A stretch of DNA of 64,000 bases. Source: Allium sativum. Its lineage: Eukaryota; Streptophyta; Magnoliopsida; Asparagales; Amaryllidaceae. Under the pieces are notes generated by a model, which saw nothing but the letters and a program-made list of their open reading frames with translations, was not told where the DNA came from and searched no databases. A program made the position numbers and the translations under genes. The DNA lies in the NCBI GenBank assembly GCA_030737875.1, contig CM060922.1, forward strand, positions 324,603,956-324,667,955, written 5' to 3'. Each line of letters begins with the position of its first letter. Positions within the stretch are counted from its first letter, which is position 1. This document shows, in pieces, positions 1 to 12,095 of the stretch.

Positions 1-2
1 TG

Positions 3-972
3 GATCGATTGAATGGCGCGCAAGTATTTTCACGAGTGGACCTAGCTACAGGTTTCCATCAGCTTCGTATTGCCGAAGAGTGTGTTCCTTTGACATAATT
101 CAGAGGTCCAGATTTATTCTACGAGTGGTTGGTAATGACGTTCGGCTCATGTAACGCTCCAGCTTATTTTCTCGATCTAAAAAACTGGGTATTCAGAGAA
201 GTATTGAATAAATTTGTTCTGGTTTTCATTGATGACATATTGATCTTCTCTAAGTCAGAAAGCGAGCATGAAAAATATTTGGAACAAGTGTTAGAAATTC
301 TCAAAAAGAATGTTTTAAAAGAAAATTTTTCCAAATGTATATTCTGGCAAGAAGAAGTCAAGTTTCTTGGCCATGTTGTATCAAAGGAAGGAATTTTTGT
401 GGATCCCAGTAAGATCACAACTATTCAAAATTGGAAACAGCCGACTACACCCACAAAAGTCCGAAGTTTTCTCGGGTTAGCTAGTTATTATCGGAAGTTC
501 GTTAAAGATTTTTCGAAGATATCTAGTTCCTTAACGAAGCTTAATAAGAAACATTCAAGGTTCAATTGACTCCAGAATGTGAGGCAGCTTTCCAAAAGCT
601 GAAGCTAAGATTGACAATTGCTCCAGTCTTAACAATTATTGATGGCAATCAAGACTTGAAAGTCTGGACCGATGCTTCTAAAGAAGGTCTTGGTGCAGTA
701 TTAATGCAAAGAGGCCAAGTGGTCGCTTATGCTAGCCGTCAATTGAAGCCACATGAGAAGAATTATGCAACTCACGATCTTGAATTGTTAGCCATTGTGT
801 TTGCTATGAAAATCTGGAGGCATTATCTATTGGGTTAGAAATTTGAATTATATACCGATCATCAATCATTAAAGTATTTATTCACCCAGAAGGATCTGAA
901 TATGAGGCAACAGCGTTGGCTAGAATTTTTTGCGGCATATGATCTTGATATTTTGTATATTCCGGGAAAAGC
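3..972 (+). pseudogene. pol: Element A pol fragment: reverse transcriptase and RNase H (broken)
   Basis: Frame 3 gives the RT palm from the DLATGFHQLRI region through the catalytic IDD (228-236, in [11 protein letters not shown]), followed by the RT connection ([12 protein letters not shown]). RNase H follows in frame 2: TDAS near 670, the ELLAIVFA helix, [11 protein letters not shown] near 850, and the PGKA motif at the right end. These enzymes would copy the element RNA to DNA and degrade the RNA in virus-like particles. Breaks seen: an in-frame TAA at 96-98, a one-base loss near 567 that shifts frame 3 to frame 2, a TAG at 836-838, and element B inserted after 972. The active-site acidic residues that can be seen are still present. 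The fragment continues at 47657. Confidence 0.93.
968..972. repeat. Left target-site duplication of element B (AAAGC)
   Basis: AAAGC immediately left of the TG terminus of B is repeated exactly at 47657-47661, right after the CA terminus. A 5-bp duplication is what LTR-retrotransposon integrase leaves. Dropping 973-47661 rejoins the RNase H frame at the PGKA motif, which independently confirms the boundary. Confidence 0.95.
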
Positions 973-2739
973 TGAAACAACCCGAAAATCGCCCTTGTGG
1001 GAAATCGCCGGATACGCTTACTTTGGGCTACAACACATCAGAACAACAACAGCAAATTTTATAACATCACACATCAGAGTACAGAATATCAGAGTACATC
1101 AAATAAAATTACAGCGGAAGATAAATTACAATATTTTAATACATTACAGTGCAGCGGAAAAAAAATAACTAAGGCAGCGGAAGACAACTATGCTCTGGAC
1201 ACAACTTTAAGCTTCGATCCAGAATCATGCTCAAGAGATAAAGACCTGTAGACAAACTACTCGATTGCCCGTGTGGAAAAGAGGGCACCCGAGTTTGCAA
1301 AGGTGGAAACAAACAACGGGTCAGTCATGGGACTGGCGTGAGAATTCTTAACTAATTTAACTAATAGTAATAAGGTAATTCCAAGGACCATGCCGCTAAC
1401 GCGGAACGGGTTTTATTCCAATGGATTGTCATGCATATCTTAAAGTAAATCGTTAAACAACGCAATGCTTTTTAGAAAAATGAAACCATTATAAGACTCA
1501 AATCCCATCACACAATGCAACGCAAACCGGAGGATAGAGTTTTATCTTATAATGGTCAAAAATGCTTGATACGATAAAAACGGGTTTGATATTACTATTA
1601 GTGCATATATGTTTCAAAAACATTTCAATCATAATGTATCAATCATAGACGGCATAGTACCCCATCACACTATGTCGCCATACTAGTTCTTCAATCAAAA
1701 CTGCATGGTATCGTATTGGAAATTGGGTTTCCATCATGAGTCAAGGCTAGGGAGGAGCTCCTTACCGATTTGAGACACTCTAGTTAATGTCTCAGGATCC
1801 CCCGCAGTGAACCCTTGGAAAGCTGCAGGGCCGGTCCACACATACAGCTTTGTGGATTAGTTATTCCTGAACACACGTTTCCCGGTCCTATAGGACCTAA
1901 CATCCGAGGCGCGCCACATTTTATCATCCACATAAGTAAATATCAACCAGTTTAAGCACCAACACCACTTCTAGCTAGATAGAAACGTGCTGCTCTCCCT
2001 GCGTTCCCTTCTCCCGTTTTAGACTCAACCGGGTAGTGAGGCTCGCGAAGTAACGTTATAACCACAAGGCCTGCTTTTCAACAAAGACTTGATTATCTTC
2101 ATCTTAGCGTGCCACATTGACAATTCACGCCATGCAATTGATAACTATTAATACATAACCTCAAAGGGTGTTAAGCAAGAGAATAAATTCTCCGCCACCA
2201 ACGGTCGTATATTAATAGAAATCAATTTACATAGAACAAAATTCAACGTCAGACACACATCCATTTATAAGCTTATGCTCTGGGTCTGAGCGAAAGCCAA
2301 ATCCGTACAAATCAACACTACGTCCGGATAACTACCATCTTAGCCCCGTCTTGGGAGCAAATCAATCAAGGGCCTCAACACTAGTTACCCATTCGATGTG
2401 AAGATCGTCGGTCTTCAATTCTTCCATTTAAAACGTCGTATGATTATTTGAAATGAGTATAACTCGGCCTTTTCAAATAATCTTCGCATAATTATCATTT
2501 AAATTATTTCATAACTTTATTACTTATCACTATTTTTATTTTGATAAAAGTAGTTCATTTGCATTCCAACGACATTATAGGTCATTAACATATAAGGGTA
2601 ATAAATCAACCAAACCAACAACGCACAATCATGTTCCTTTCATACAATGATGTAATGTGACATGTTTATATCAAGATATCATGTTATATAAACAGTTCAA
2701 TTCCCTTCCCTCATTTTACTTGTTAATAAACAACAACTA

Positions 2740-4960
2740 AAATGTAACTTTCAATTCATTTGATGCATAGAAAATGTCATTCAAAAACATTTCTTTTTCT
2801 TATTTATTTACACCATATGTGAATAAGTTTAATTTTCCTTATCCTTATTTATTTACCTAAATGTAAATAAATGTTATCTTTCACTTCTACATATCCTATT
2901 TACATGAAAATGTAAATGAAAGTGTCATCTAAAATAATTCTTTTTATTTACATAAGCAAATGTAAATTTCTATTTCATATTTTATTTACATTCTTTCTCT
3001 CATTTTATTGGAAATGTAGTATTTCCTTCTTATTCTTTACACTATAGAAAAATGTGAATTTTCTTTTTTTTTATTCTTTACACTATATTCTCCTTTAATA
3101 CATTATAAAGAATGTAATTCTTCTAACTTCTTTTATTACAAAAAAAAAGTAATTTTCTTCTATTAATTCCATTAAAGAAAATGTAATTTTTCTTCTTTTG
3201 ATCACATTGAGGAAAAGGTGATTTTTTTTTTACAAATTCCCTTTTTTATTTATTACATTAAAATGTAACCTTCATTACGACGGTAAATACTTATGTTATA
3301 ATTACATTAAAAAAAAATGTAACTTCCCTTTTATAACAAACATGGAGGTGAAAATATTCATTTCATTATTAACACATAACGGTGTGAAAATAATGTCAAT
3401 TTCTAATTTAACTCATGACGGTGTAAATAAGGTCCATTTTCTATTTAACCGTTTATATTTTTAATATGGGCCAGACCTCTCACATTAGGCCTGCAACTTG
3501 TTGATGCTGGATAGGCCGGTCGATTCCGGGCAGACTTATCCCACAAGTTGGGCTTAACTTCGTGTCTTGGCCCAATTTGTATTTGCGCACTTGGACCTCT
3601 CACATTAGGCCCAACATTTGTGGCTGCTGGATATGCCGGTCTGGTCCGGGCAGACTTCTACCACAAATGTGACCTAACCTCGTGTCCAAGTACAATTTTA
3701 ATTAATCATTATAATTGTTCTACTAAAAATATTATTTTAAACTGTTTCTCATTTCAAAATATCTTAATTTTGGAATATTCTATATTTCCAAAATAACTTG
3801 ATTTCAAATACTATAACTTACCTTTTCAAATCTTAATAAAACTTGGGACTTTCTCAATTTTTATATTAATAATAATAAACCTTTCAAAATGTCTAATTCT
3901 GAATCTAATCTTCTTATCTTAACATATTGACAGTAAAGATAGAATCTTTTTAATTGAATCCCTTTTATTGTAACTTTTAGACAATAAAGACATAATCTTT
4001 TTAAATCAACATCAATTAATTCCATTAATTGAATTATAAAATATTCATTTAATTCAAGATTGATAACCATAATGTTAATCTTTCCAAAACGTTTGGTTCT
4101 GAAAACAGATCTTCTTAATTACTTTAAAAATGTAATTTATGTTACAAGTCAAATCTTGCTCTTTAATTTGCAATGTAAATTTTATTGACTATGCAAATTT
4201 TTATTCTTTCATTACATATAAAATGTAATTTTACATTCAATGCTAATTCTTCTTCCTTAATTACCTAAAAAAAATGTAATCAATTTTTCAACGTCAAAAT
4301 TTCATTCTTTAATTACATTAAGAATGTAATAAATTTTACGATGCCAAAATCTCTTTCTTTCATCACATTAAAAATGTACTTGATCTTATGGTGTAAAAAT
4401 CTTAACTTTCTAATTACATTAAAAATGTAATTTTTATTACAAAGTAAAAATATCCCTTTTAATTACACCAAAAATGTAATTAACCTTACGGTGTACAATT
4501 CTTATCTTTTTTTATTACATTAAAAATGTAAAAATTCATATCCTAACTTAATTACATTAAAAATGTAAAAAAAAAATCATTCGTTCCTTATTACGTTGAA
4601 AACGTAATCATTTATTAATTTTAAGTTACATTAATAAAAATGTAAGTTTTCATTCACCTAAAAAAAATGTACATTATTTCATTTCCTTTCTTTTACATTG
4701 AAAAATGTAAGTTATTACTCTACTTTAATTACATTAATAAAAACGTAAGTTTCATTCTACTTTAATTATATTGATAAAAATGTAAATTTTTATTACCGTA
4801 CAAGATCATATCTTTAATTACATTTAAAAATCTCCTTTTTTAATTACATTAAAAATATGTAATTAACATTACATGTCAAATCTTGCCTTTTAATTTACCA
4901 TGTAAAATCCTACTTTTTAATTACATTAAAAATGTAATTAACATTATGGTGAAAAAAATT
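2740..4960. repeat. Array of TTACATT...AATGTAA inverted repeats in B LTR copy 1
   Basis: Dozens of short imperfect palindromes follow one another with the arms TTACATT and AATGTAA separated by 2-8 bases, for example near 4303, 4413, 4513, 4549 and 4690. A variant at 4590-4608 has both arms changed together (TTACGTT and AACGTAA). Between them lie recurring fragments such as ACGGTGTAAA. The array is interrupted by the 120-bp repeats at 3475-3714. The function is unknown; it could be decayed satellite, protein-binding sites or hairpins. Confidence 0.8.
3475..3714. repeat. 120-bp tandem repeat x2 with internal stem-loops (B LTR copy 1)
   Basis: ACCTCTCACATTAGGCC starts at 3475 and again at 3595, a period of 120. 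Each unit has a central GCCGGTC...CCGGGCAG loop flanked by complementary arms. In unit 2 the arms ACATTTGTGG (3614-3623) and CCACAAATGT (3661-3670) pair perfectly. In unit 1 one base of the stem has mutated. The units are much more GC-rich than the LTR around them. Confidence 0.85.
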
Positions 4961-7737
4961 CTATCTTAACGCATAACAGTGTAAATAATGACATTTTCTA
5001 ACTTAACACATAACAGACGAAAGTTAATTCTTTTTAACAAACAAATGAAAGTTATCCTTTTCAATAAACAAATGAAAGTTATTCTTATTCATTAGACAAT
5101 GAAATATTATTCTTTTCATTTCAAATGTAAATAACAATGCCTTCTTTTACCTTTTTTTAAAAACTAAAATGAAAATAAATGTTCATTCCAGTATTTCAAC
5201 AAAAATGATATATTTTTATATTAACAATAAATGATACCTTTTCCATTACATAACAAAATGATACTTTTGTATTATAGACAAAAGTAACATCTCTTTCAAT
5301 ATAAATAAAAGTGAACTTTATGTATTTACAAACAAAAGTACAACCTTCTTATTTTATGAACAAAGATTTCAATTTTTAATAAAATCAAAGGTGAAGTCTT
5401 TTGAACAAAAGTGAAATCCTTTAATCATTAACCAAGTTACAATCTTTTAATTACGCAACAATGTTATAATCTTTTTAAATAACAAACAAGGTTAAGTTCT
5501 TTTCCATCAACAAACCAATGTTTTATTCCATTTATTTACCAACAAAGATGTTCATTTTCTGTGATGCCAAATTTACCTAAACAATAGTACTTGGAATGTT
5601 TGTGTCGATTTCCTAAAATCATAACATTGATTTACATGTCGGTGACAATTTCATAATAACACAACATCACCAAATTTACAGATCTACTCACAATCACAGA
5701 TAAAATCATAATCAAAACAAACAATAATTAACTACACGTTTATGATAATACAATTAATATTATTTCTAATTATTTACGAAGAAAAAAAATAAAATAGAAA
5801 TCTCACCTTCTGTTCGTTCGGCTTCGCAAATTTGTCAAAGTTTCAAACTGCTCGCAAATGTCCCCTTTTAGTCTAGGGTTGTAGCTCCTTGTCGTACGAT
5901 CTCACTAAATCTGAAGTTGTTAATTTTCGTTGTCGTACGCATTTGTTATGGCCTAAATTTAGATTGATAATAATTTTTAAAATTAAATTAATAAAACAAT
6001 TAAAGGATAAACTTCTTCTCCCTCTATCAAGAATTCGGCCGTTAGTTTTGCCTTACTTTCAGAACTAGGTCTCGACTTCTCTTCCGATCCACAACACCAG
6101 AGGATGATCAGAAGGTGGTGTGTCGAAGAGCTACCATGGATATAAAATCTCTACAGAAGAGCCTAAAGGAGTAGGGTCTGATGTGTGGAGGAGGAGGAGA
6201 ATTTAGTGGAGCAAGGTAGCGGTGTTCTCTGCCATGGATAGAAGGTCAAGGCGGCGGCTACTATTTGATTGTATGAGGGTTTTGAGAAAAACATGTATTT
6301 TTATATAATTTTAATGTAAATTTTGCAAATAAGTCCATACGTTGTATGTTACAAAATTCAGATTTCAAACGTATATAACTAATTTAAGCTTTGATCATGT
6401 AGATGTGCGTATATACATGCAAACATTTATATATAATTTAAACCAATAAATCTCTTAATTAATGTCATTCATTTTTTTTTCTTTTTCTTAGTTGACTGTT
6501 TCTTTACATTAATTACAACATTAATTTGTAACCTATTTCATTACCCTTCCTTAATTTTTCCGTCATATACTTACCCTTTTATTCATATTTACATAATTCA
6601 AACTTCAAATATATAAGACTAATTAACATTATATATTCTTGTGAAAATTTCCAATTCCATTCTTTCTTATTATTATTGACATACATTAATTACTAGTTAT
6701 GGTACATTAATTTCAGTTGTAATGTATGTTAATTAAAAATGTAACGTACATGAATTATTGTTAAGAAGGGAAACTTATTAACAAGATATATAGGAATTCG
6801 AATTAAATTAAAATTTTACTAAGTTTTTTTTTTGTTGATCATCATAAACGAGTATTTCCGTAATATGAAAGCAAATTACTTAACTGAAATTTGTTATAAG
6901 TAAATCTTCAACTTTTTCATAAAAGAGTTTCATGTAAGTCGACTTTTTAATACAATGTAACACTCTCATAAGTTATTATATCTTACATAAAATAAAGGGA
7001 GGTTACATCTCAAATTTAGTTTTTAACTTTAAATTCAAAGATCAGTGTAAAATATTATAATTATTATATAAGTAACTACACAATGTATTTATTGTTTTCA
7101 AACTAACCATCGTGTGCAAAGCACGACATGTACTGATATTAAGAGAAACAAAAATTAGCATAAAATTTCTATGTATAAATTCATTTAATTTATGAACATA
7201 TATATATGTATAATGTAACATGGATGCACGTGCTAAAAATAAGGAAGGGAAGAGGCATTGAAAACTGCTGCCACTTTCCATATTTCAAAAAAAAATATTA
7301 ATGAACAATACAAATTTAACCGTTACACCGTAAATTAAATGCCAATGTTAACGCTAAATTCACGAATTTATTTCACCCATTATTTCTTTATTTAGAATTA
7401 AACTACATATAAAGTTAAAATATTCTCTATTAGCAAAAGTTCTCATTAAGAATTTAAATAAATAATCCTTATATTACATGTGAATTGTTCACGCTCCGTA
7501 TTTACATTAAAAAGAATATTCTTGACATATTTTAAATATATGTTTCTTTTCTCTTTTAGCAGTTAATTTCTAGCAATGTTAAGAATAATGTTTTTAACAC
7601 TTTTATATTTTTAACATATATCTTTCTTTACTTCAAATAAAATAAATTTTTAATCGTTATTATTTAAAATATCAAAAACTCATTAAAATTACTTAAAATA
7701 AATTTTAAATTTTACCCCAAAATTCAGGGTTGTTACA

Positions 7738-7750
7738 ATCTCCCCCACTT
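7738..7750 (-). promoter_or_regulatory. Polypurine tract of element B
   Basis: On the - strand this reads AAGTGGGGGAGAT directly before the LTR terminus. The same tract precedes the LTRs of A, C and, with one change, D. It would prime plus-strand DNA synthesis. Confidence 0.85.
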
Positions 7751-7945
7751 AAAACTTTTCGTCCCCGAAAAGGAACGAAGTTAAAAGTGTTTAATTAATT
7801 AACTCATCTTTCTCTCTTTTATTGATTTCAATAATTTTATTTGTTGATTAACTTTCAAATATATAACTTTTATACATTCAAAAATCATATTTTCTAAAAT
7901 AGATTATAATTACAAATACGTATATTATAAGCTTGTTACTCTCAA

Positions 7946-8051
7946 CTCATTCTAGGGCATTACTAACCCTATCTCTAATGAGATTTCTCATTCTAGGATA
8001 CTACCGATCCTATCTCTAATGAGTATTCTTATTGGACATTACTAATCCAAT
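7946..8051 (-). promoter_or_regulatory. Three leader hairpins of element B with a shared loop
   Basis: Read on the - strand from the primer site outward. The first (8031-8051) has stem ATTGGA/TCCAAT and loop TTAGTAATG. The second (7987-8023) has outer stem CTCATT/AATGAG, inner stem TAGGA/TCCTA and loop TCGGTAGTA. The third (7946-7982) has the same outer stem, inner stem TAGGG/CCCTA and loop TTAGTAATG. In the two larger hairpins an AGAGA bulge on the 5' side faces a single G. Elements C and D carry the same design. The likely role is as an RNA signal such as packaging or dimerisation, which is inference. Confidence 0.75.
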
Positions 8052-8113
8052 CTCCGATGAGTCTTTTGTTTAGTTCTAACGAGTTGTACCCACAAAGATT
8101 TGAGCTAACCAAA

Positions 8114-8125
8114 GCTCTGATACCA
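8114..8125 (-). promoter_or_regulatory. Primer-binding site of element B (initiator Met tRNA)
   Basis: On the - strand this reads TGGTATCAGAGC, complementary to the 3' end of plant initiator-methionine tRNA. It lies two bases inside the right-hand LTR and sets the element's orientation. Confidence 0.9.
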
Positions 8126-9894
8126 AATGAAACGACCCGAAAATCGCCCTTGCGGGAAATCGCCGGATACACTTACTTTGGGCTACAACACATCAGAACA
8201 ACAACAAACTTTTATAACATCACAATAATGTTACATCTGAGTACAGAATATCAGAGTACATCGAATAAAATTACAGCGGAAGATAAATTACAATATTTTA
8301 ATACATTACAGTGCAGCGGAAAAAAATAACTAAGGCAGCGGAAGACAACTATGCTCTGGACATAGCTTTAAGCTTCGATCCAGAATCCCGCTCAAGAGAT
8401 AAAGACATGTAGACAAACTACTCGACTGCCCGTGTTGAAAAGAGGGCACCCGAGTTTGCAAAGGTGGAAACAAACAATGGGTCAGTCATGGGACTGGTGT
8501 TAGAATTCTTAACTAATTTAACTAATAGTAATAAGGTAAATCCAAGGACCACGCCGCTAACGCGGAACGAGTTTTATTCCAATGGATTGTTGTGCATATC
8601 TTAAAGTAAATCGTTAAACAGCGCAATGCTTTTTAGAAAAATGAAACCATTATAAGACTCAAGTCCCATCACACAATGCAATGCAAACCGGAGGAAAGAG
8701 TTTTACCTTATAATAGTCAAAAATGCTTGATACGATAAAAATGGGTTTGATATTACTATTAGTGTATATATGTTTCAAAAAACATTTCAATCATAATGTA
8801 TCAATCATAGACGGCATAGTACCCCATCCTGCTATGCCGCCATACTAGTTCTTCAATCAAAACCGCATGGTGTCGTATTGGAAATTGGGTTTCCATCATG
8901 AGTCAAGGCTAGGGAGGAGCTCCTTACCGATTCGAGACAATCTAGCTAATGTCTCAGGATCCCCCACAGTGAACCCTTGGAAAGCTGCAGGGCCGGTCCA
9001 CACATACAACTTTGTGGATTAGTTATTCTTGAACACACGTTTCCCGGTCCTATAGGACCTAACATCCGAGGCGTGCCACATTCTATCATCCACATAAGTA
9101 AATATCAGCCAGTTTAAGCACCAACACCACTTCTAGCTAGAAAGAAACGTGTTGCTCTCCCTGCGTTCCCTTCTCCCGTTTTAGACTCAACCGGGTTGTG
9201 AGGCTCGCGAAGTAACGTTATAACCACAAGGCCTGCTTTTCAACAAAGCCTTGATCATCTTCATCTTAGCGCGCCACGTTGACAATTCATGCCATGCGAT
9301 TGATAACTATTAATACACAACCTCAAAGGGTGATAAGCAAGAGAATAAATTCTCCGCCACCAACGGTCGTATATTAATAGAAATCAATTTACATAGAACA
9401 AAATTCAACGTCAGACACACATCCATTTATAAGGTTATGCTCTGGGTTTGAGCGAAAGCCAAATCCATACAAATCAACACTACGTCCGGATAACTACCAT
9501 CTTAGCCCCGTCTTGGGAGCAAATCAATCAAGGGCCTCAACACTAGTTACCCATTCGATGTGAAGATCGTCGGTCTTCAATTCTTCCATTTAAAACGTCG
9601 TATGATTATTTGAAATGAGTATAACTCGGTCTTTTCAAATAATCTTCGCATAATTATCATTTAAATTATTTCATAACGTTATTACTTATCACTATTTTTA
9701 TTTCGATAAAAGTAGTTCATTTGCATTCCAACGACATTACAGGTCATTAACATATAAGGGTAATAAATCAACCAAACCAACAGCGCACAATCATGTTCCT
9801 ATCATATAATGATGTAATGTGACATGTTTATATCAAGATATCATGTTATATAAACAATACAATTCCCTTCCCTCATTTTACTTGTTAATAAACA

Positions 9895-12090
9895 ACAACT
9901 AAAATGTAATTTTCAATTCATTAATGCATAGAAAATGTCATTTAAAAACATTTCTTTTTCTTATTTATTTACATCATATGTGAATAAGTTTACTTTTCCT
10001 TATCCTTATTTATTTACCTAAATGTAAATAAATGTTATCTTTCACTTCTACATATCCTATTTACATGAAAATGTAAATGAAAGTGTCATCTAAAATAATT
10101 CTTTTTATTTACATAAGCAAATGTAAATTTCTATTTCATATTTTATTTACATTCTTTCTCTCATTTTATTGGAAATGTAGTATTTCCTTCTTATTCTTTA
10201 CACTATAGAAAAATGTGAATTTTCCTTTTTTTTATTCTTTACACTATATTCTCTTTAACATTATAAAGAATGTAATTCTCTAACTTCTTTTATTACAAAA
10301 AAAAAATGTAATTTTCTTCTGTTAATTCCATTAAAGAAAATGTAATTTTTCTTCTTTTGATCACATTGAGGAAAAGGTGATTTTTTTTTAAAATTCCCTT
10401 ATTTATTTATTACATTAAAATGTAACCTTCATTACGACGGTAAATTCTTATCTTATAATTACATTAAAAAAAATGTAACTTCCCTTTTATAACAAACATG
10501 GAGGTGAAAATATTCATTTCATTATTGACACATAACGGTGTGAAAATAATGTCAATTTCTAATTTAACTCATGACGGTGTAAATAAGGTCCATTTTCTAT
10601 TTAACCGTTTATATTTTTAATATGGGCCAGACCTCTCACATTAGGCCTGCAACTTGTGGATGTTGGAAAGGCCGGTCGGTTCCGGGCAGAATTATCCCAC
10701 AAGTTGGGCTTAACCTCGTGTCTTGGCCCAATTTGTATTTGCGCACTTGGACCTCTCACATTAGGCCCAACATTTGTGGCTGCTGGATATGCCGGTCGGG
10801 TCCGGGCAGACTTCCACCACAAATGTGACCTAACCTCGTGTCCAAGTACAATTTTAATTAATCATTATAATTGTTCCACTAAAAATATTATTTTAAACTG
10901 TTTCTCATTTCAAAATATCTTAATTTTGGAATATTCTATATTTCCAAAATAACTTGATTTCAAATACTATAACTTACCTCTTCATATCTTAATAAAACTT
11001 GGGACTTTCTCAATTATTATATTAATAATAATAAACCTTTCAAAATGTCTAATTCTGAATCTATTTTTCTTATCTTAACATATTGACAGTAAAGATAGAA
11101 TCTTTTTAATTGAATCCCTTTTATTGTAACTTTTAGACAATAAAGACATAATCTTTTTAAATCAACATCAATTAATTCCATTAATTGAATTATAAAATAT
11201 TCATTTAATTCAAGATTGATAACCATAATGTTAATCTTTCCAAAACGTTTGGTTCTGAAAACAGATCTTCTTAATTACTTTAAAAATGTAAATTTTATTA
11301 CAAGTCAAATCTTTCTCTTTAATTTGCAATGTAAATTTTATTGACTATGCAAATTTTTATTCTTTCATTACATATAAAATGTAATTTTACATTCAATGCA
11401 AATTCTTCTTCCTTAATTACCTAAAAAAATGTAATCAATTTTTCAGCATCCAAATTTCATTCTTTAATTACATTAAGAATGTAATAAATTTTACGATGCC
11501 AAAATCTCTTTCTTTCATCACATTAAAAATGTACTTGATCTTATGGTGTAAAAATCTTAACTTTCTAATTACATTAAAAATGTAATTTTTATTACAAAGT
11601 AAAAATATCCCTTTTAATTACACCAAAAATGTAATTAACCTTACGGTGTAAAATTCTTATCTTTTTTTATTACATTAAAAATTTAAAAATTCATATCTTA
11701 ACTTAATTACATTAAAAATGTAAAAAAAATTCATTCGTTCCTTATTACGTTGAAAACGTAATCATTTATTAATTTTAAGTTACATTAATAAAAATGTAAG
11801 TTTTCATTCATCTAAAAAAATGTACATTATTTCATTTTCTTTCTTTTACATTGAAAAATGTAAGTTATTACTCTACTTTAATTACATTAATAAAAACGTA
11901 AGTTTCATTCTACTTTAATTATATTGATAAAAATGTAAATTTTTATAACCGTACAAGATCATATCTTTAATTACACTTAATAATCTCCTTGTTTAATTAC
12001 ACTAAAAAAATGTAATTAACATTATATGTCAAATCTTTCCTTTTAATTTACCATGTAAAATCCTACTTTTTAATTACATAAAAAATTTAA
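9895..12090. repeat. Inverted-repeat array in B LTR copy 2
   Basis: Second copy of the TTACATT...AATGTAA palindrome array, colinear with the one at 2740-4960, with small length differences in A/T runs. The doubly changed variant TTACGTT...AACGTAA is retained near 11742-11761. Confidence 0.8.
10631..10870. repeat. 120-bp tandem repeat x2 with covarying stems (B LTR copy 2)
   Basis: Units start at 10631 and 10751. Unit 1 has arms CAACTTGTGG (10650-10659) and CCACAAGTTG (10697-10706). Unit 2 has arms ACATTTGTGG (10770-10779) and CCACAAATGT (10817-10826). Both stems are 10 bp, perfect, with 37-nt loops. The arms differ between units, yet complementarity is kept. Confidence 0.85.
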
Positions 12091-12095
12091 TTAAC
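12091..12095. repeat. Left target-site duplication of element C (TTAAC)
   Basis: TTAAC before the TG terminus of C recurs exactly at 44861-44865 after its right end. B LTR copy 1 has a single TTAAC at the equivalent place (near 4939), which confirms the empty-site sequence. Confidence 0.95.

Larger units (their letters stand above)
973..7737 (-). repeat. Element B LTR, copy 1 (3' LTR in element sense), 6765 bp
   Basis: On the + strand it begins TGAAACAACCCG and ends GGTTGTTACA, and it matches 8128-12095 plus 44866-47656 almost base for base, with scattered substitutions and small indels. Parts from left to right: a 973-2450 block shared with the LTRs of A, C and E (for example around 1440-1560 and 1730-1900), a long AT-rich array of short inverted repeats, a 120-bp x2 GC-richer repeat at 3475-3714, more inverted repeats to about 4960, and an AT-rich end. 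No credible coding region was found. Confidence 0.93.
7738..8127 (-). mobile_element. Element B internal domain, 390 bp, non-coding
   Basis: This is everything between the two LTRs of B: the purine tract at the left (element 3' end), an AT-rich middle, three leader hairpins at 7946-8051, and the primer-binding site at the right (element 5' end). It is far too short for gag or pol and has no credible open frame. The element must therefore rely on proteins supplied in trans. Confidence 0.9.
8128..12095 (-). repeat. Element B LTR copy 2, left part (interrupted by element C)
   Basis: Matches 973 to about 4940 of copy 1 in order, including the shared 3' region, the inverted-repeat array and the 120-bp x2 repeat (10631-10870). 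It stops at the TTAAC target site of element C and resumes at 44866. Confidence 0.93.

Noticed and set aside
8057..8329. 90-codon frame across the B primer site and LTR
   Set aside because: It spans the PBS and the LTR terminus in the sense opposite to the element, so it is incidental.
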